64,000 bases of DNA from Nitrosomonas aestuarii (GTDB lineage: Bacteria; Pseudomonadota; Gammaproteobacteria; Burkholderiales; Nitrosomonadaceae): assembly GCF_003046585.1 (NCBI RefSeq), contig NZ_QAAE01000006.1, forward strand, positions 62,001 to 126,000, written 5' to 3'. The notes beneath the pieces are model-generated. The model searched no databases. It saw only the letters and a program-made list of their open reading frames with translations, and was not told where the DNA came from. Shown piece by piece: positions 1 to 9,903 of the stretch. Every line of letters starts with the position of its first letter. Positions within the stretch are counted from its first letter, which is position 1. The position numbers and the translations under genes are program-made.

Positions 1-410
1 GTTCAAGGCGCATTTACGAACAATTAGGCAATCAAGTGCACATTAATGTGACCAGTTTTAATCGTATTGTTCTTCTGACTGGTGAAACACCCAGTGAAAC
101 GATGAAAGAAGAAGCCACCCGACTGGTCCGAAGTATTCAAAATGTACGTAATGTGATCAATGAAATCACGGTTGGAGAAAAAAGTTCGTTAGCTTCCCGC
201 AGCAAGGACACTTTTATCACATCCAAAGTGAAAAGCCGTTTCTTGGCTTCGCGCAAATTCCAGATCAATCATATCAAAATCTTAACAGAGAAAGGTGTCG
301 TGTTCTTGCTCGGCATGGTGAGGCGCGATGAAGCCGATAACGCCGCAGAAATTGCGAGTTCCACTTCCGGTGTTTCTAAAGTGGTCAGAGTTTTTGAGTA
401 TCTTGATTGA
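1..410 (+). CDS. dolP: DolP/YraP-like BON-domain lipoprotein, 5' end outside window
   Basis: The reading frame is open from base 3, so the protein begins upstream of the window; the GTG at 36 is an internal Val codon. The visible 136 codons cover the end of a first BON domain (HINVTSFNRIVLLTGETPSE) and a complete second BON domain ending in GVSKVVRVFEYLD. Tandem BON domains of this spacing are typical of DolP (YraP), an outer-membrane lipoprotein that binds anionic phospholipid and supports envelope integrity. The lipobox and first half of domain 1 are not visible, so the lipoprotein nature is inferred. An FAD oxidase gene follows about 76 bases downstream on the same strand. Other dual-BON proteins such as OsmY are the main alternative. 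Confidence 0.75.
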   Translation, partial: SRRIYEQLGNQVHINVTSFNRIVLLTGETPSETMKEEATRLVRSIQNVRNVINEITVGEKSSLASRSKDTFITSKVKSRFLASRKFQINHIKILTEKGVVFLLGMVRRDEADNAAEIASSTSGVSKVVRVFEYLD

Positions 411-486
411 TGATATTCGCTGATACTTACTTCACAGTCAATTGGCGTCTAATTTTCACAGTATTCACCACCCGAACATAATCGAA

Positions 487-1854
487 ATGCTGCCCGCTGA
501 ACTGGTATCAACATTAAACAAAACACTTACACCTGATCAATTTTACACAGATCCCGTAGATTGTTACACCTACGCCTATGATAACAGCCGCAAAGTGTTT
601 CCACCGCAGGCAGTTGTTTTTCCATTAACCGCCGATGAAGTGCAAACAATCGTTTCCCTGTGCAATCAATACAAAATACCGCTGATTCCGCGAGGACGCG
701 GCACCGGTACATCTGGCGGCAGCTTACCCGAACAAGGCGGTATTGCGCTATCTTTGGAGCGCATGCTAAATATCATTTCGGTTGATGTCGCCAACCGCGT
801 CATCGTTACCGAGCCCGGCGTGCTGAATCAAACCGTTCAGGATACCATAAAACCACACGGCTTCTTCTGGCCCCCGGACCCTTCCAGCGCGATGTATTGC
901 AGCATCGGTGGCAATATTGCCACCAGCGCCGGCGGTCCACATGCAGTGAAATATGGCACGACACGCGATCATGTACTTGGACTCAAAGCCGTTACCGGAG
1001 CAGGTGAAGTAATCAAAACAGGTTGCTATACTACCAAAGGAGTAGTCGGTTACGACCTAACACGACTACTCATTGGTTCAGAGGGCACATTGGCCGTCAT
1101 CACAGAAGCCACATTAAAACTCACCGCTTTGCCGAGCGCCGTAGCTGGCATTACGGCGCATTTCCGTGATTTAAAAGGCTGCGTTTCCGCGATCACACAG
1201 ATTATGTCATTGCCGCAACTCCCCAGCGCATTGGAATTTCTGGATTCCGGATCATTGAACCTGATACGCAATCGCTATCCCGACATGCTTCCGCACAGCG
1301 CGAATGCCATGCTGATGATTGAAGTAGACGGCACTGAAAGTGAAATTGCAAAAACCATTACCGTTATTCTGACTGCCTGTAAAACAGACGGTCTGATACA
1401 AGCCAGTCAGGCTGAAAACATTGCCGCGCTCTGGAAGGCGCGCAAAGCCCTATCACCCTTACTGCGTGAAATTGCCCCCAAAAAAATTAACGAAGATGTT
1501 GTTGTGCCCGTCAGCTCGCTGCCTGAATTCTTAAATGAGCTTACGCGTCTCAGCAGTCAATATCAGATTGCCAATGTTAATTTCGGCCATGCCGGCAACG
1601 GCAACATCCATGTTAATCTGCTCATCAATCCAGATGACACCGACGAAGCCACCCGCGCAGAACAATGTTTAGATAAAATTTTTGATCTGGTGATTCGTCT
1701 GAACGGCACCTTGTCCGGTGAGCATGGCATCGGCAGCGAAAAACGAGCTTTTATAAACAAGGAAATTGATCAACCGACACTTGCGCTAATGAAAAATATT
1801 AAATTACTTTTCGACCCCAATAATATCCTGAACCCAGGAAAACTCTTTCCGTAG
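487..1854 (+). CDS. FAD-binding oxidase, GlcD / D-lactate dehydrogenase family
   Basis: The 455-residue product oxidises a 2-hydroxyacid (glycolate or D-lactate type) using FAD. The N-terminal FAD-binding PCMH domain carries the pyrophosphate loop PRGRGTGTSGG near residue 68 and the SIGGNIATSAGG stretch near residue 140. The C-terminal FAD-oxidase domain ends with GEHGIGSEKR near residue 413, the usual family signature. I start at the ATG at 487; the frame also reaches a TTG at 442, but the family normally begins shortly before the LTPDQFYTDP segment. No strong Shine-Dalgarno is visible for either start. Substrate cannot be read from sequence; single-subunit D-lactate dehydrogenase-like enzymes and GlcD subunits share this architecture, and no glcE/glcF neighbours are present. 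Confidence 0.85.
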   Translation: MLPAELVSTLNKTLTPDQFYTDPVDCYTYAYDNSRKVFPPQAVVFPLTADEVQTIVSLCNQYKIPLIPRGRGTGTSGGSLPEQGGIALSLERMLNIISVDVANRVIVTEPGVLNQTVQDTIKPHGFFWPPDPSSAMYCSIGGNIATSAGGPHAVKYGTTRDHVLGLKAVTGAGEVIKTGCYTTKGVVGYDLTRLLIGSEGTLAVITEATLKLTALPSAVAGITAHFRDLKGCVSAITQIMSLPQLPSALEFLDSGSLNLIRNRYPDMLPHSANAMLMIEVDGTESEIAKTITVILTACKTDGLIQASQAENIAALWKARKALSPLLREIAPKKINEDVVVPVSSLPEFLNELTRLSSQYQIANVNFGHAGNGNIHVNLLINPDDTDEATRAEQCLDKIFDLVIRLNGTLSGEHGIGSEKRAFINKEIDQPTLALMKNIKLLFDPNNILNPGKLFP

Positions 1855-2016
1855 CAGAATCAACATATCCATAGCATGTTTTAATTGGCCTTTCTCAGGT
1901 TCACGTTCTATAATTCAAATACATAAATATATAAAATTATAAGAAAACTTTGAGACACCTGTTTTTCGTTGCTTTGGCTAAAAACAAGCAACGCAACCAA
2001 AATAGCCTGCAACAAT

Positions 2017-3252
2017 ATGAATTCTAACCTTAATCATCTGCAGCCCTATCCATTTCAAAAACTGCGAAAATTATTTGACGGCATAAAACGTAACTCTGCA
2101 CTCACGCCCATTGATCTGCATATAGGCGAACCCAAACATGCTACGCCGGATTTTATACGTCAGGCTGCTATTGATCATCTGGGAGGACTTGCCAATTATC
2201 CAACGACACAGGGCACGCCTGCATTGCGCTGCAGTATTGCAGACTGGCTGATGCGCCGGTTTCATTTATCAAGGATCAACCCGGATACTCAAGTTATACC
2301 CGTGAACGGCAGCCGGGAAGCGTTGTTTTCTTTTGCACAGGCCATGATTGACGCATCTGCAGCCCATCCACCCTTTGTCGTATGTCCTAATCCTTTTTAT
2401 CAAATCTATGAAGGTGCCGCTTTGCTCGCCGGTGCCACACCGAAGTTTATCAATACAACAGCGGATAATGATTTCAGACTGGACTGTTCTCAGCTAGCAG
2501 ACGACATTTGGTCGCGCACACAGCTAATTTATGTCTGCAGCCCTAACAATCCAACAGGCAACGTCATGACGCTGGATGAATGGCACCAATTATTCGAATT
2601 ATCTGACCGACATGGTTTTGTCATCGCTGCTGACGAATGTTATTCTGAAATTTACTTTGATGAACACAAACCGCCGCTCGGCGCACTGGATGCCGCACAG
2701 CAACTGGGTCGCATGGAATTTCCGCGCCTAGTCGTGTTCAACAGCCTGTCCAAGCGCTCCAATGTACCCGGTCTGCGTTCTGGATTTGCAGCGGGCGATG
2801 CCCAGATATTGGAAAAGTATTTAATATATCGCACCTATCATGGTTGCGCCATGAATCCCGTATCGCAGGCAGCCAGTATCGCCGCATGGAAAGATGAAAC
2901 ACATGTCGCAGCAAATCGGCGCATGTATTTAGAAAAATTTTTAAAGGTAACTGCTCTATTATCAAAAATTATGCCAAAACAAATGCCTGTGCAGATGCCG
3001 GACGCTGGTTTTTATCTTTGGCTCAACACCCCAGTCGCTGATACGGAATTCACCAAACTGCTATATCGTGACTATAATGTCACCGTGTTGCCGGGCAGTT
3101 ATCTGGGGCGCGCTGTGCGCGGCATCAATCCTGGCGAAAATTATGTGCGCATTGCCCTTGTCGCTTCGCTGGACGAATGCATCGAGGCGGTTAATCGGAT
3201 AATTGGCTTGTTGGAAAAGCTGGCCAGTCCGAACACAACGAATCTAAAATAA
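2017..3252 (+). CDS. dapC: succinyldiaminopimelate transaminase DapC
   Basis: PLP-dependent class I/II aminotransferase, 411 residues, transferring an amino group from glutamate to N-succinyl-2-amino-6-ketopimelate in lysine and peptidoglycan precursor synthesis. Visible family signs are HIGEPKH near the N-terminus, SPNNPTGN near residue 175 and the PLP-lysine segment SLSKRSNVPGLRSGF near residue 242. The ATG at 2017 is preferred over an upstream in-frame TTG at 1969, because LQPYPFQKLRKL is where the family usually starts. The next gene is dapD, 26 bases downstream on the same strand, which makes DapC a much better call than a generic aspartate aminotransferase. Confidence 0.92.
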   Translation: MNSNLNHLQPYPFQKLRKLFDGIKRNSALTPIDLHIGEPKHATPDFIRQAAIDHLGGLANYPTTQGTPALRCSIADWLMRRFHLSRINPDTQVIPVNGSREALFSFAQAMIDASAAHPPFVVCPNPFYQIYEGAALLAGATPKFINTTADNDFRLDCSQLADDIWSRTQLIYVCSPNNPTGNVMTLDEWHQLFELSDRHGFVIAADECYSEIYFDEHKPPLGALDAAQQLGRMEFPRLVVFNSLSKRSNVPGLRSGFAAGDAQILEKYLIYRTYHGCAMNPVSQAASIAAWKDETHVAANRRMYLEKFLKVTALLSKIMPKQMPVQMPDAGFYLWLNTPVADTEFTKLLYRDYNVTVLPGSYLGRAVRGINPGENYVRIALVASLDECIEAVNRIIGLLEKLASPNTTNLK

Positions 3253-3278
3253 CATCTATCTAGAATTTAGGAAAAATT

Positions 3279-4100
3279 ATGAAAGAATTACAGACCACTA
3301 TCGAAGAAGCATTTGACCGTCGCGCCGAAATCACTCCGCGCAATGTTGGCGCCAATCTTAAGGAATCCGTTGCGCAGGTTATAAATATGCTCGATAGTGG
3401 CAAACTCCGCGTTGCTGAAAAGATTGACGGCGATTGGATAACACATCAGTGGATCAAAAAAGCCGTGCTGCTATCCTTCCGCATTGAAGATAACAGTTTT
3501 ATCAAAGGCGGGTTTTCCAATTATTACGACAAAGTACCCTCTAAATTTGCAGACTTCAGTTCACGCGATTTTCGTGATGGCGGTTTTCGCGTTGTCCCTC
3601 CGGCCGCTGTACGCAAAGGCGCATTTATTGCCAGCAATGTTGTATTAATGCCTTCCTATGTCAATATTGGCGCCTACGTGGATGAAGGCACGATGGTCGA
3701 TACCTGGGCAACAGTGGGCTCTTGTGCCCAAATAGGCAAAAATGTACATTTGTCGGGCGGCGTAGGGATCGGGGGCGTATTGGAACCTATACAGGCCAAT
3801 CCAACCATCATAGAAGACAATTGTTTTATTGGCGCGCGCTCTGAAATCGTCGAGGGCGTTATCGTTGGCGAAAATTCAGTCATTTCAATGGGCGTTTATA
3901 TCGGACAAAGCACGAAGATATACAACCGTGAAAACGGAGAAGTGACTTACGGACGCATACCTCCCGGTTCTGTTGTCGTATCAGGCAGCCTGCCATCGAC
4001 TAATAAAGAATATAGCCTCTACTGTGCTGTCATTGTAAAACAGGTAGACGCAAAAACCCGTTCCAAAACAGGAATCAATGAATTACTGCGTGGAATTTAA
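3279..4100 (+). CDS. dapD: tetrahydrodipicolinate N-succinyltransferase DapD
   Basis: The 273-residue enzyme transfers succinyl from succinyl-CoA to tetrahydrodipicolinate, the step just before DapC. The N-terminal helical domain is followed from about residue 100 by hexapeptide repeats of a left-handed beta-helix, including [23 protein letters not shown] and [11 protein letters not shown], a DapD signature region. Length matches the family. A Shine-Dalgarno-like AGGAAA lies 5 bases before the ATG. It forms an operon with dapC. A perfect 15-bp inverted repeat follows and probably ends transcription. Confidence 0.96.
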   Translation: MKELQTTIEEAFDRRAEITPRNVGANLKESVAQVINMLDSGKLRVAEKIDGDWITHQWIKKAVLLSFRIEDNSFIKGGFSNYYDKVPSKFADFSSRDFRDGGFRVVPPAAVRKGAFIASNVVLMPSYVNIGAYVDEGTMVDTWATVGSCAQIGKNVHLSGGVGIGGVLEPIQANPTIIEDNCFIGARSEIVEGVIVGENSVISMGVYIGQSTKIYNRENGEVTYGRIPPGSVVVSGSLPSTNKEYSLYCAVIVKQVDAKTRSKTGINELLRGI

Positions 4101-4134
4101 TAAATAGACTTGTTGATTCGGTTGCACGATTGAA

Positions 4135-4176
4135 TTTCAGACTTCCCCGTCTGAAATCAGGCGGGGAAGTCTGAAA
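4135..4176. terminator. bidirectional terminator hairpin between dapD and BON lipoprotein
   Basis: The arms TTTCAGACTTCCCCG (4135-4149) and CGGGGAAGTCTGAAA (4162-4176) are perfect 15-bp inverted complements around a 12-base loop. The hairpin lies between two converging genes, dapD (+) and the BON lipoprotein (-). Its A/T-rich ends supply short U-rich tails on both strands. The position and perfect symmetry fit a shared intrinsic terminator, though neither tail is a long T run. Confidence 0.75.
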
Positions 4177-4197
4177 TTAATCATCGAGATCTATTTC

Positions 4198-4533
4198 TTA
4201 TCGAACAATCACCTGGTTGTCGACATCTTTGACGCCATCTACCATCCAGGACAGCATGTTGATGCGCGTAATATGATGATTATTAGTCACCGTTCCCGTC
4301 AATAACACTTTGCCGTCATCAACCTTAATTTCTACATCGCTGCCTTGTAAATCAGGATCGGTATTGACTGCATAAGCGATTCGCGCATAGATCGTCGAAT
4401 CATCATAATCAATACCTTTAGGTGCCTCTATCCAGGACTCATGCGTTCTTTCCGCATAGTTCTCACACCCGGTCAAAACAAACACCGACATGAACAAAAT
4501 AGCAGGTGTTGTTAATTTACATAGATTAAACAT
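4198..4533 (-). CDS. BON-domain lipoprotein
   Basis: The product has 111 residues. A short signal peptide ends in the lipobox LTGC with Cys23, so it is predicted to be a lipoprotein. Residues 45-110 form one BON domain (DVEIKVDDGKVLLTGTVTN ... GVKDVDNQVIVR). BON domains usually bind phospholipids or other envelope components. It converges on dapD and shares the terminator at 4135-4176. The upstream gap offers no obvious partner gene. Function beyond an envelope role is unknown. Confidence 0.85.
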   Translation of the reverse strand: MFNLCKLTTPAILFMSVFVLTGCENYAERTHESWIEAPKGIDYDDSTIYARIAYAVNTDPDLQGSDVEIKVDDGKVLLTGTVTNNHHITRINMLSWMVDGVKDVDNQVIVR

Positions 4534-5091
4534 AAACTTATTTCCTATCTGAGTTATCTCTAAAAAATGCCGACATAGTATGTTTCTATATAATTTTAGG
4601 CTCCAACCGCTTCGGTCTCATATTTTTCCCGTCATTTGTGAACTGCATTATTATTTTCGCCAATCTATTTGCGTAAATAACTAAATGTATAGCGAATCAT
4701 AACGCCACTGTAGCGCGATCGACAATACAAGACAATACAAAAAGAGGAACAGGAAATCACAGACTCGACAACGAAGAAGAAAAGGAGGAAAAATAGGCTT
4801 ACGGACTGACGAAATCTACCTAAATCATGATAAGGCAATTCAATCTACATGCAAAAAACTCAATAGCAGGTGCTGAAATTTAATTACGTTTGCAGTTTAA
4901 GTACTTAAAATTGGCTCAAATACGCATTTACCCATCTAAATCCACTTTTTGCCATCACTGCTTCGTTTCCAACAAATCTCAGCAACCTGTCAATGCTTGA
5001 ATTGCAATAAATTTATAACTCAGGTATTCAGAATTCATGATAAAAGAAAACATTACAGTTCACTTTTCAATCATTCCCACTACCTTTAATT
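4534..5091. other. 558-base gap, no gene seen
   Basis: I see no convincing coding frame here. It presumably holds the promoter of the minus-strand BON lipoprotein at its left end. A perfect tandem duplication of GACAATACAA lies at 4721-4740. The frames that open at 5037 and 5153 on the plus strand are antisense to the small lipoprotein described next. Confidence 0.5.
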
Positions 5092-5253
5092 TTATTCTTC
5101 TTCTGCATCTCTTGGACTGGTATCAAAATCAGCTGCATCGTAAGCTGATGGTGTGGGTTTATCCATCAGGTGCCCATCAGGCGTTCTTCTGGGTTCACTG
5201 CATGCACTCAAAACAAACACAGCAAAAAAAACTACTAATAATGAATATTTCAT
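5092..5253 (-). CDS. 53-residue small lipoprotein
   Basis: The ATG at 5253 (minus) is preceded by a clear AGGAG six bases upstream, and the frame runs 53 codons to TAA. The product starts MKYSLLVVFFAVFVLSAC, a classic lipoprotein signal peptide with lipobox LSAC and Cys18. It continues as a hydrophilic tail of 35 residues ending DTSPRDAEEE. It lies 110 bases downstream of miaA on the same strand. No family is recognised. The strong Shine-Dalgarno and textbook lipobox make it very likely real despite its size. Confidence 0.8.
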   Translation of the reverse strand: MKYSLLVVFFAVFVLSACSEPRRTPDGHLMDKPTPSAYDAADFDTSPRDAEEE

Positions 5254-5363
5254 ACTATCTCCTAGTGATATGTTGTTTAAATATACAAAAATGTTAATTA
5301 GAAACCGGATTAACAGTCAATGTACAGTGTTTCAAAAAAATGAATACACCATATTGACAGTCA

Positions 5364-6425
5364 TCAAGAACATCCGGCATTGAAATCTGTTGGTATTCTC
5401 ATTTCATTCTTGACTTTTGTGCCTATATCTACAGTAAGCAAGAAAGAACATACTCGGTCGGACAAATCACTTCCCAAACAATCGAATTCAACGACTTCAT
5501 ATTTACGCATTATACTGCGTAACCAGGTCAGTTGTCGCTTGGCAAGTTGCCGTGTTGCTGCAACGCCCATGTCAGACAATTCTTGCAAATTGATTTCTTT
5601 TTCCAGATAAAGCCAGGCCTGCCGATAACCGACACAGCGCATTGACGGCATCTCGGGTCCTACAGCAAACTTCTTGCGTATCAATGACACCTCATCTACC
5701 AGCCCCTGCCGCAGCATGTTTTCAAAACGTATTGCAATACGCTGATGCAATCGGCTGCGGTCTGATGGCTTCAGAACCAGTTTGATTGTTCGGTATGGCA
5801 AATCAATTTTTCGTGGCGCCCTGAGTATTTCAGACATGGGGCGGGATGTTAACATGCAGACTTCCAAGGCACGCTGAATACGCTGGCTGTCTGTGGGCTT
5901 GATTCGGGCAGCGCTTTCAGCATCCACTTCGCGCAATTTTTCGTGCATGGCTGGCCACCCCAATTTTTTCGCATCGCTTTCAATCACTGTGCGCAATTGG
6001 CCATCTGCTGCCGGCAACACAGAAAGCCCGTCCAGCAGCGCCTGAAAATAAAGCATGGTACCACCCACCAATAGCGGTATTCTGCCGCGCTGGGTAATGT
6101 CACGCATAACATCCAGAGCATCTCTGCAAAACTGTGCTGCGGAATAATTCTCTGCTGGATCAATCAGGTTAATAAGGTGGTGCGGTATTCTGGCTACTGT
6201 TGCCTGATCCGGTTTGGCTGTACCGATATCCATAAAACGATAAACCTGCGCAGAATCAACACTGACAATTTCGACAGGAAATTGTTCGGCAATTTCCAAA
6301 GCAATCTGGCTTTTCCCACTGGCCGTTGGCCCCATGATAAAAATAGCAGGAGGCAGGTGATTGCCTTGCGCATTCTGCTTTGCAGCAGCATCCAACAAAT
6401 TATCGTCTGTTTTTTTTGCAAACAT
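5364..6425 (-). CDS. miaA: tRNA dimethylallyltransferase MiaA
   Basis: The 353-residue enzyme adds a dimethylallyl group to N6 of A37 in tRNAs that read UNN codons. Residues 32-39 form the P-loop GPTASGKS. The following DSAQVYRFMDIGTAKP and LVGGTMLYFQALLDGL stretches are MiaA signatures, and VGYRQAWLYLE lies toward the C-terminus. The N-terminus is about 15 residues longer than in E. coli MiaA; there is no internal ATG before the P-loop except one directly adjacent to it, so the ATG at 6425 is kept. It is divergent from yacG. Confidence 0.95.
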   Translation of the reverse strand: MFAKKTDDNLLDAAAKQNAQGNHLPPAIFIMGPTASGKSQIALEIAEQFPVEIVSVDSAQVYRFMDIGTAKPDQATVARIPHHLINLIDPAENYSAAQFCRDALDVMRDITQRGRIPLLVGGTMLYFQALLDGLSVLPAADGQLRTVIESDAKKLGWPAMHEKLREVDAESAARIKPTDSQRIQRALEVCMLTSRPMSEILRAPRKIDLPYRTIKLVLKPSDRSRLHQRIAIRFENMLRQGLVDEVSLIRKKFAVGPEMPSMRCVGYRQAWLYLEKEINLQELSDMGVAATRQLAKRQLTWLRSIMRKYEVVEFDCLGSDLSDRVCSFLLTVDIGTKVKNEMRIPTDFNAGCS

Positions 6426-6550
6426 GTAACATAATGATAAGATTATTGACCCTGATTATAGACTTTGCTGTTTTAGTTTAAACGTGACGACAAAACGTTT
6501 ATTTATCTCATTGATTCGAATACTCCACAAAACAATTGACTCACGAAAGC

Positions 6551-6742
6551 ATGAAACAACGTACCGTAAACTGCCCTCAATGCGGAAAATCAGTTGTATG
6601 GCATCAAAGCAATTTATTTCGCCCTTTCTGCTCTGAACGCTGTAAAACAATGGATCTTGCTCAATGGGCGCAGGAATCCTACCGTATTCCGGAAACAAAA
6701 AAAACTGCAGAAGATAACGAGCAGCAGTCCAACGATAAATAG
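6551..6742 (+). CDS. yacG: YacG zinc-binding DNA gyrase inhibitor
   Basis: The 63-residue product has the YacG zinc finger [11 protein letters not shown] ... FCSERC, with four cysteines, followed by [14 protein letters not shown], also typical of the family. In E. coli YacG binds GyrB and inhibits gyrase. The ATG at 6551 is chosen over a TTG at 6536, because [12 protein letters not shown] matches the usual start. It is divergent from miaA and converges on the Nudix-ThiE gene. The C-terminal tail is short and hydrophilic. Confidence 0.9.
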   Translation: MKQRTVNCPQCGKSVVWHQSNLFRPFCSERCKTMDLAQWAQESYRIPETKKTAEDNEQQSNDK

Positions 6743-6784
6743 AAAACACACAACACTACAAAACCAGTCTGTGTTTCAATAAAT

Positions 6785-7744
6785 CTATATTCCATCTATG
6801 CCCCGCATCATGGCGACACCATGCGCACCCAGCTCCTGGGCGACCACCAGATCATCCAGTTTCAAACCACCCAGCGCATATACCGGCAACGGATAATGAC
6901 GAATCAAAGCCGCGAACTTCTGCCATCCTAGCGGTTTTATTCCGGGATGACTCAAAGTCGGCAATACAGGGCCCAGTACCACAAAATCCAGGCCCAGCTT
7001 TTCAGCCTGATAAAGCTCCTCCACATTATGACAGGAAGCGCCGCACCAACCGTATTCCTGATCAGGGCGCTCAGGCAAAGTCATTAGTTGCGGCCCAGTC
7101 AAGTGCACACCATCAGCACCTAATTGACGGGACAATACCATATTGCTGTTCAGCAAAACCCGAGCATCAAAATCATGTGCGAGCCAGACGACTTTTTCTG
7201 AAAACAACCGCAGCGCCTTTTCATCCATTTCTTTTTCCCGAACCTGGATCAGGCGCAATCCGTTCCGAAAGGCCTGTTCGATCTGCTGTAACGAAGCCTC
7301 AACACCCTGTTGTGATGCATGTGTAATCGCATAAACCGATGGCAGCGACAACGCACGAAAAACTGGTGCGTTTGCCGGCAGAATAGGCGAGACCGTTATA
7401 TTAACTGACGACTGCCAGGACAATTGTTGGCCTTCGCGCCCCCAGGGTTTTCCGTACCACTGTGTAATGCGAAAAAAATGCAAGCACACGGTTGCATGAC
7501 TATAATTAAATATGCGTGTTATCCACGGGTCCGCTTTTTGAATCTGTATGCCGAGTTCTTCCTGCAACTCTCTGCCCAGGGCCTGTAATGGGGTTTCTTC
7601 AGCTTCCACTTTACCACCTGGAAACTCCCAATAACCGGCATAGGGCTTGCCTGCAGGACGGCATGTCAGTAAAAAATTGCCATCAGGTTGAGTAATCACA
7701 GCAGCAGCAACCGCCACCACCGTTGACGCATCAGTCGCGGTCAT
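6785..7744 (-). CDS. Nudix hydrolase - thiamine phosphate synthase-like fusion (MutT/ThiE)
   Basis: Two domains are fused in 319 residues. Residues 8-130 form a MutT-like Nudix hydrolase whose Nudix box lies at 44-66 (GGKVEAEETP...RELQEELGI), matching GX5EX7REUXEEXGU; it probably hydrolyses oxidised nucleoside triphosphates. From about residue 135 a ThiE/TenI-like TIM barrel follows (LIQVREKEMDEKALRL ... VVLGPVLPTLSHPG ... VYALGGL). This fusion is known across proteobacteria. The thiamine role of the second domain is uncertain because it may be regulatory or degenerate. The start is the ATG at 7744, just after the DUF815 stop. The frame extends further upstream but would overlap that gene. 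Confidence 0.88.
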   Translation of the reverse strand: MTATDASTVVAVAAAVITQPDGNFLLTCRPAGKPYAGYWEFPGGKVEAEETPLQALGRELQEELGIQIQKADPWITRIFNYSHATVCLHFFRITQWYGKPWGREGQQLSWQSSVNITVSPILPANAPVFRALSLPSVYAITHASQQGVEASLQQIEQAFRNGLRLIQVREKEMDEKALRLFSEKVVWLAHDFDARVLLNSNMVLSRQLGADGVHLTGPQLMTLPERPDQEYGWCGASCHNVEELYQAEKLGLDFVVLGPVLPTLSHPGIKPLGWQKFAALIRHYPLPVYALGGLKLDDLVVAQELGAHGVAMMRGIDGI

Positions 7745-7754
7745 GCCCAAACCA

Positions 7755-8621
7755 TTAGTTGACGCATTGCCGCCGGCCTGCGCAATCACGTGCAAACTGC
7801 CATGCCACCCGGCCACTGCGCGAGCCGCGAGCCAGCGCCCACTGCAGTGCTTCCAGTCGCGTCTTCGCATCCATTTCAGCAATACCAAAATCAGTCAGCC
7901 AATGGCTCACAATATTCAGGTATTGCGCCTGATCAAACGGATAAAAAGAAATCCACAGGCCAAAGCGTTCCGACAAAGCAATCTTCTCTTCTATCGTTTC
8001 ACTCGGATGCACTTCTTCCCCCAAATGACGGGTATCGAGATTATCACGCATATACTCCGGCACCAGATGCCGTCGATTGGACGTCGCATAAATCAATACA
8101 TTATCTGAAACGGTGGCAACGGAACCATCCAGCACGACCTTGAGCGCCTTATAGCCCGGCTCATCCGTTTCGAAAGACAAATCATCGCAAAATAAAATAA
8201 AACGCTCCGATCGTCGACGTATGACCGCCACGATATCATGCAAATCCACCAAATGTTGCTTTTCCACCTCGATCAGGCGCAGCCCATCGTTCGCGTACTG
8301 ATTCAGCAGTGCTTTGATCAACGATGATTTACCCGTTCCACGCGCACCGGTCAACAGCACATTATTCGCGGAAAAACCCTGCACGAACTGACGGGTATTC
8401 TGATCAATCCGCTGCTTCTGCCCATCAATACCATGTAACGCATCAAGGTTGATCTGGTGCGGATGCAAAATTGGTTGAAAAAAACTCGTGTTACCTTGTC
8501 TGCGCCAATGAAACGCGACTCCGGTTTGCCAATCCGGCTCGGGTTGTTCAGCCGGCAGAAAATTCTCCAGACGGTCCAGAAGCCTGTCCGCACGATCACA
8601 CAGTTTTTCTAGCTTATCCAT
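7755..8621 (-). CDS. DUF815-family AAA-type ATP-binding protein
   Basis: The 288-residue product is a P-loop ATPase of the DUF815 family, with Walker A GARGTGKS at 92-99 and a Walker B-like FILFCDDLSFE near residue 140. A sensor region reading VLIYATSNRRHLVPEYM follows. A helical N-terminus (MDKLEKLCDRADRLLDRLENFL) precedes the core. I choose the ATG at 8621 over a GTG at 8654. It sits between argJ and the Nudix-ThiE gene, all on the minus strand with short gaps, and may be co-transcribed with them. The physiological role of the family is not established. Confidence 0.85.
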   Translation of the reverse strand: MDKLEKLCDRADRLLDRLENFLPAEQPEPDWQTGVAFHWRRQGNTSFFQPILHPHQINLDALHGIDGQKQRIDQNTRQFVQGFSANNVLLTGARGTGKSSLIKALLNQYANDGLRLIEVEKQHLVDLHDIVAVIRRRSERFILFCDDLSFETDEPGYKALKVVLDGSVATVSDNVLIYATSNRRHLVPEYMRDNLDTRHLGEEVHPSETIEEKIALSERFGLWISFYPFDQAQYLNIVSHWLTDFGIAEMDAKTRLEALQWALARGSRSGRVAWQFARDCAGRRQCVN

Positions 8622-8670
8622 AGTTATACTTAGAGACAATTCAGACGCCACCACATCTGAACCAAACAGA

Positions 8671-9897
8671 TCAACTTCTATAATCTGCGTTTATCTTCAC
8701 ATAGTCGTAAGAAAAATCACAGGTCCATACGGTAGCCGATGCAGCACCACGATTCAACACGATTCGCACGACAATTTCAGATTGATTCATCACCTGCTGA
8801 CCGTCCTCCTCCCGATACGCAAGCGCACGACCACCATTTTCAGCCACCAGGACATCACCGAGATAAAGTTGTATGCGAGTAACATCCAGATCATCAATAC
8901 CCGCATAACCAATTGCCGCAAGAATTCTGCCGAGATTCGGGTCAGACGCAAAAAAGGCGGTTTTAATCAGCGGCGAATGCGCAACAGCATAAGCCACTTG
9001 TTTACATTCATTCACATGCTGTCCATCATCCACCTGTACGGTAATGAATTTGGTTGCGCCCTCACCGTCACGCACAATCATCTGCGCCAACGTTGCAGCA
9101 ACCGCGGTCACCGTTGCCTGTAACTGCTTAAACGCCACGCTCTCCTGATCACAGATTTCAGCGTGATCTGCACAGCCCGTCGCCATCAATACGAACGCAT
9201 CATTGGTTGAAGTATCACCATCGACGGTGATGCAGTTGAATGATTGATCTGCCACATTTCGCGCCATCCGCTGCAACATGGCTTGATTGATTTTTGCATC
9301 TGTTGCGATAAAGCCAAGCATGGTTGCCATATTCGGACGAATCATTCCCGAACCTTTAGCGATACCGGTAATCGTGATGGTTGCACCATTCAATTCAATT
9401 TGCTTGGATACACCTTTTGGCACGATATCGGTCGTCATAATCGCCTGCGCCGCAGCAAACCAATTATCCGGTTTAAGATCCACCAGCGCTGCCGGCAATC
9501 CTTTAATCAATCTATCAACCGGTAAAGGTTCCATGATGACACCTGTGGAAAACGGCAATACCTGACAGGGTTCACAGCCCAACAAGTCCGCCAGAGCCAT
9601 ACAAGTCGCACCGGTATGCTGCAAGCCAATTTCTCCGGTACCTGCATTTGCATTGCCAGTATTTACCATCAATGCATGCACAGAAGATTTTGCCAGATGT
9701 TCCTTCGCCACCACAACCGGCGCAGCGCAAAAACGGTTTTGTGTAAAAACACCAGCGACATGCGCATCCTTACTCAGCGTCATCACCAACAAATCCTTGC
9801 GATTGCTTTTTTTTATGCCGGCCTCAGCAATACCGAGCGATACGCCCGGTACCGGCAACAGATGTTCGGCAGATAAAGTGGGTATATTAACGGGCAT
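8671..9897 (-). CDS. argJ: bifunctional glutamate N-acetyltransferase / amino-acid acetyltransferase ArgJ
   Basis: The 408-residue enzyme moves acetyl from N-acetylornithine to glutamate in arginine synthesis and may also make N-acetylglutamate from acetyl-CoA. The self-cleavage site ATML lies at 191-194, with Thr192 as nucleophile, inside [16 protein letters not shown]. The precursor would split into alpha and beta chains there. Start at the ATG at 9897. Only six bases separate this start from a 64-base (TCAG)n tract, and no purine-rich Shine-Dalgarno is visible, which is unusual. Confidence 0.95.
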   Translation of the reverse strand: MPVNIPTLSAEHLLPVPGVSLGIAEAGIKKSNRKDLLVMTLSKDAHVAGVFTQNRFCAAPVVVAKEHLAKSSVHALMVNTGNANAGTGEIGLQHTGATCMALADLLGCEPCQVLPFSTGVIMEPLPVDRLIKGLPAALVDLKPDNWFAAAQAIMTTDIVPKGVSKQIELNGATITITGIAKGSGMIRPNMATMLGFIATDAKINQAMLQRMARNVADQSFNCITVDGDTSTNDAFVLMATGCADHAEICDQESVAFKQLQATVTAVAATLAQMIVRDGEGATKFITVQVDDGQHVNECKQVAYAVAHSPLIKTAFFASDPNLGRILAAIGYAGIDDLDVTRIQLYLGDVLVAENGGRALAYREEDGQQVMNQSEIVVRIVLNRGAASATVWTCDFSYDYVKINADYRS

Positions 9898-9903
9898 AGT
9901 TAT

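Noticed and set aside
4135-4176. hairpin after dapD as a mobile-element end
   Set aside because: Placement between converging genes makes a terminator simpler.
5037-5383. two plus-strand frames
   Set aside because: They are antisense to the small lipoprotein at 5092-5253, which has much better start signals.
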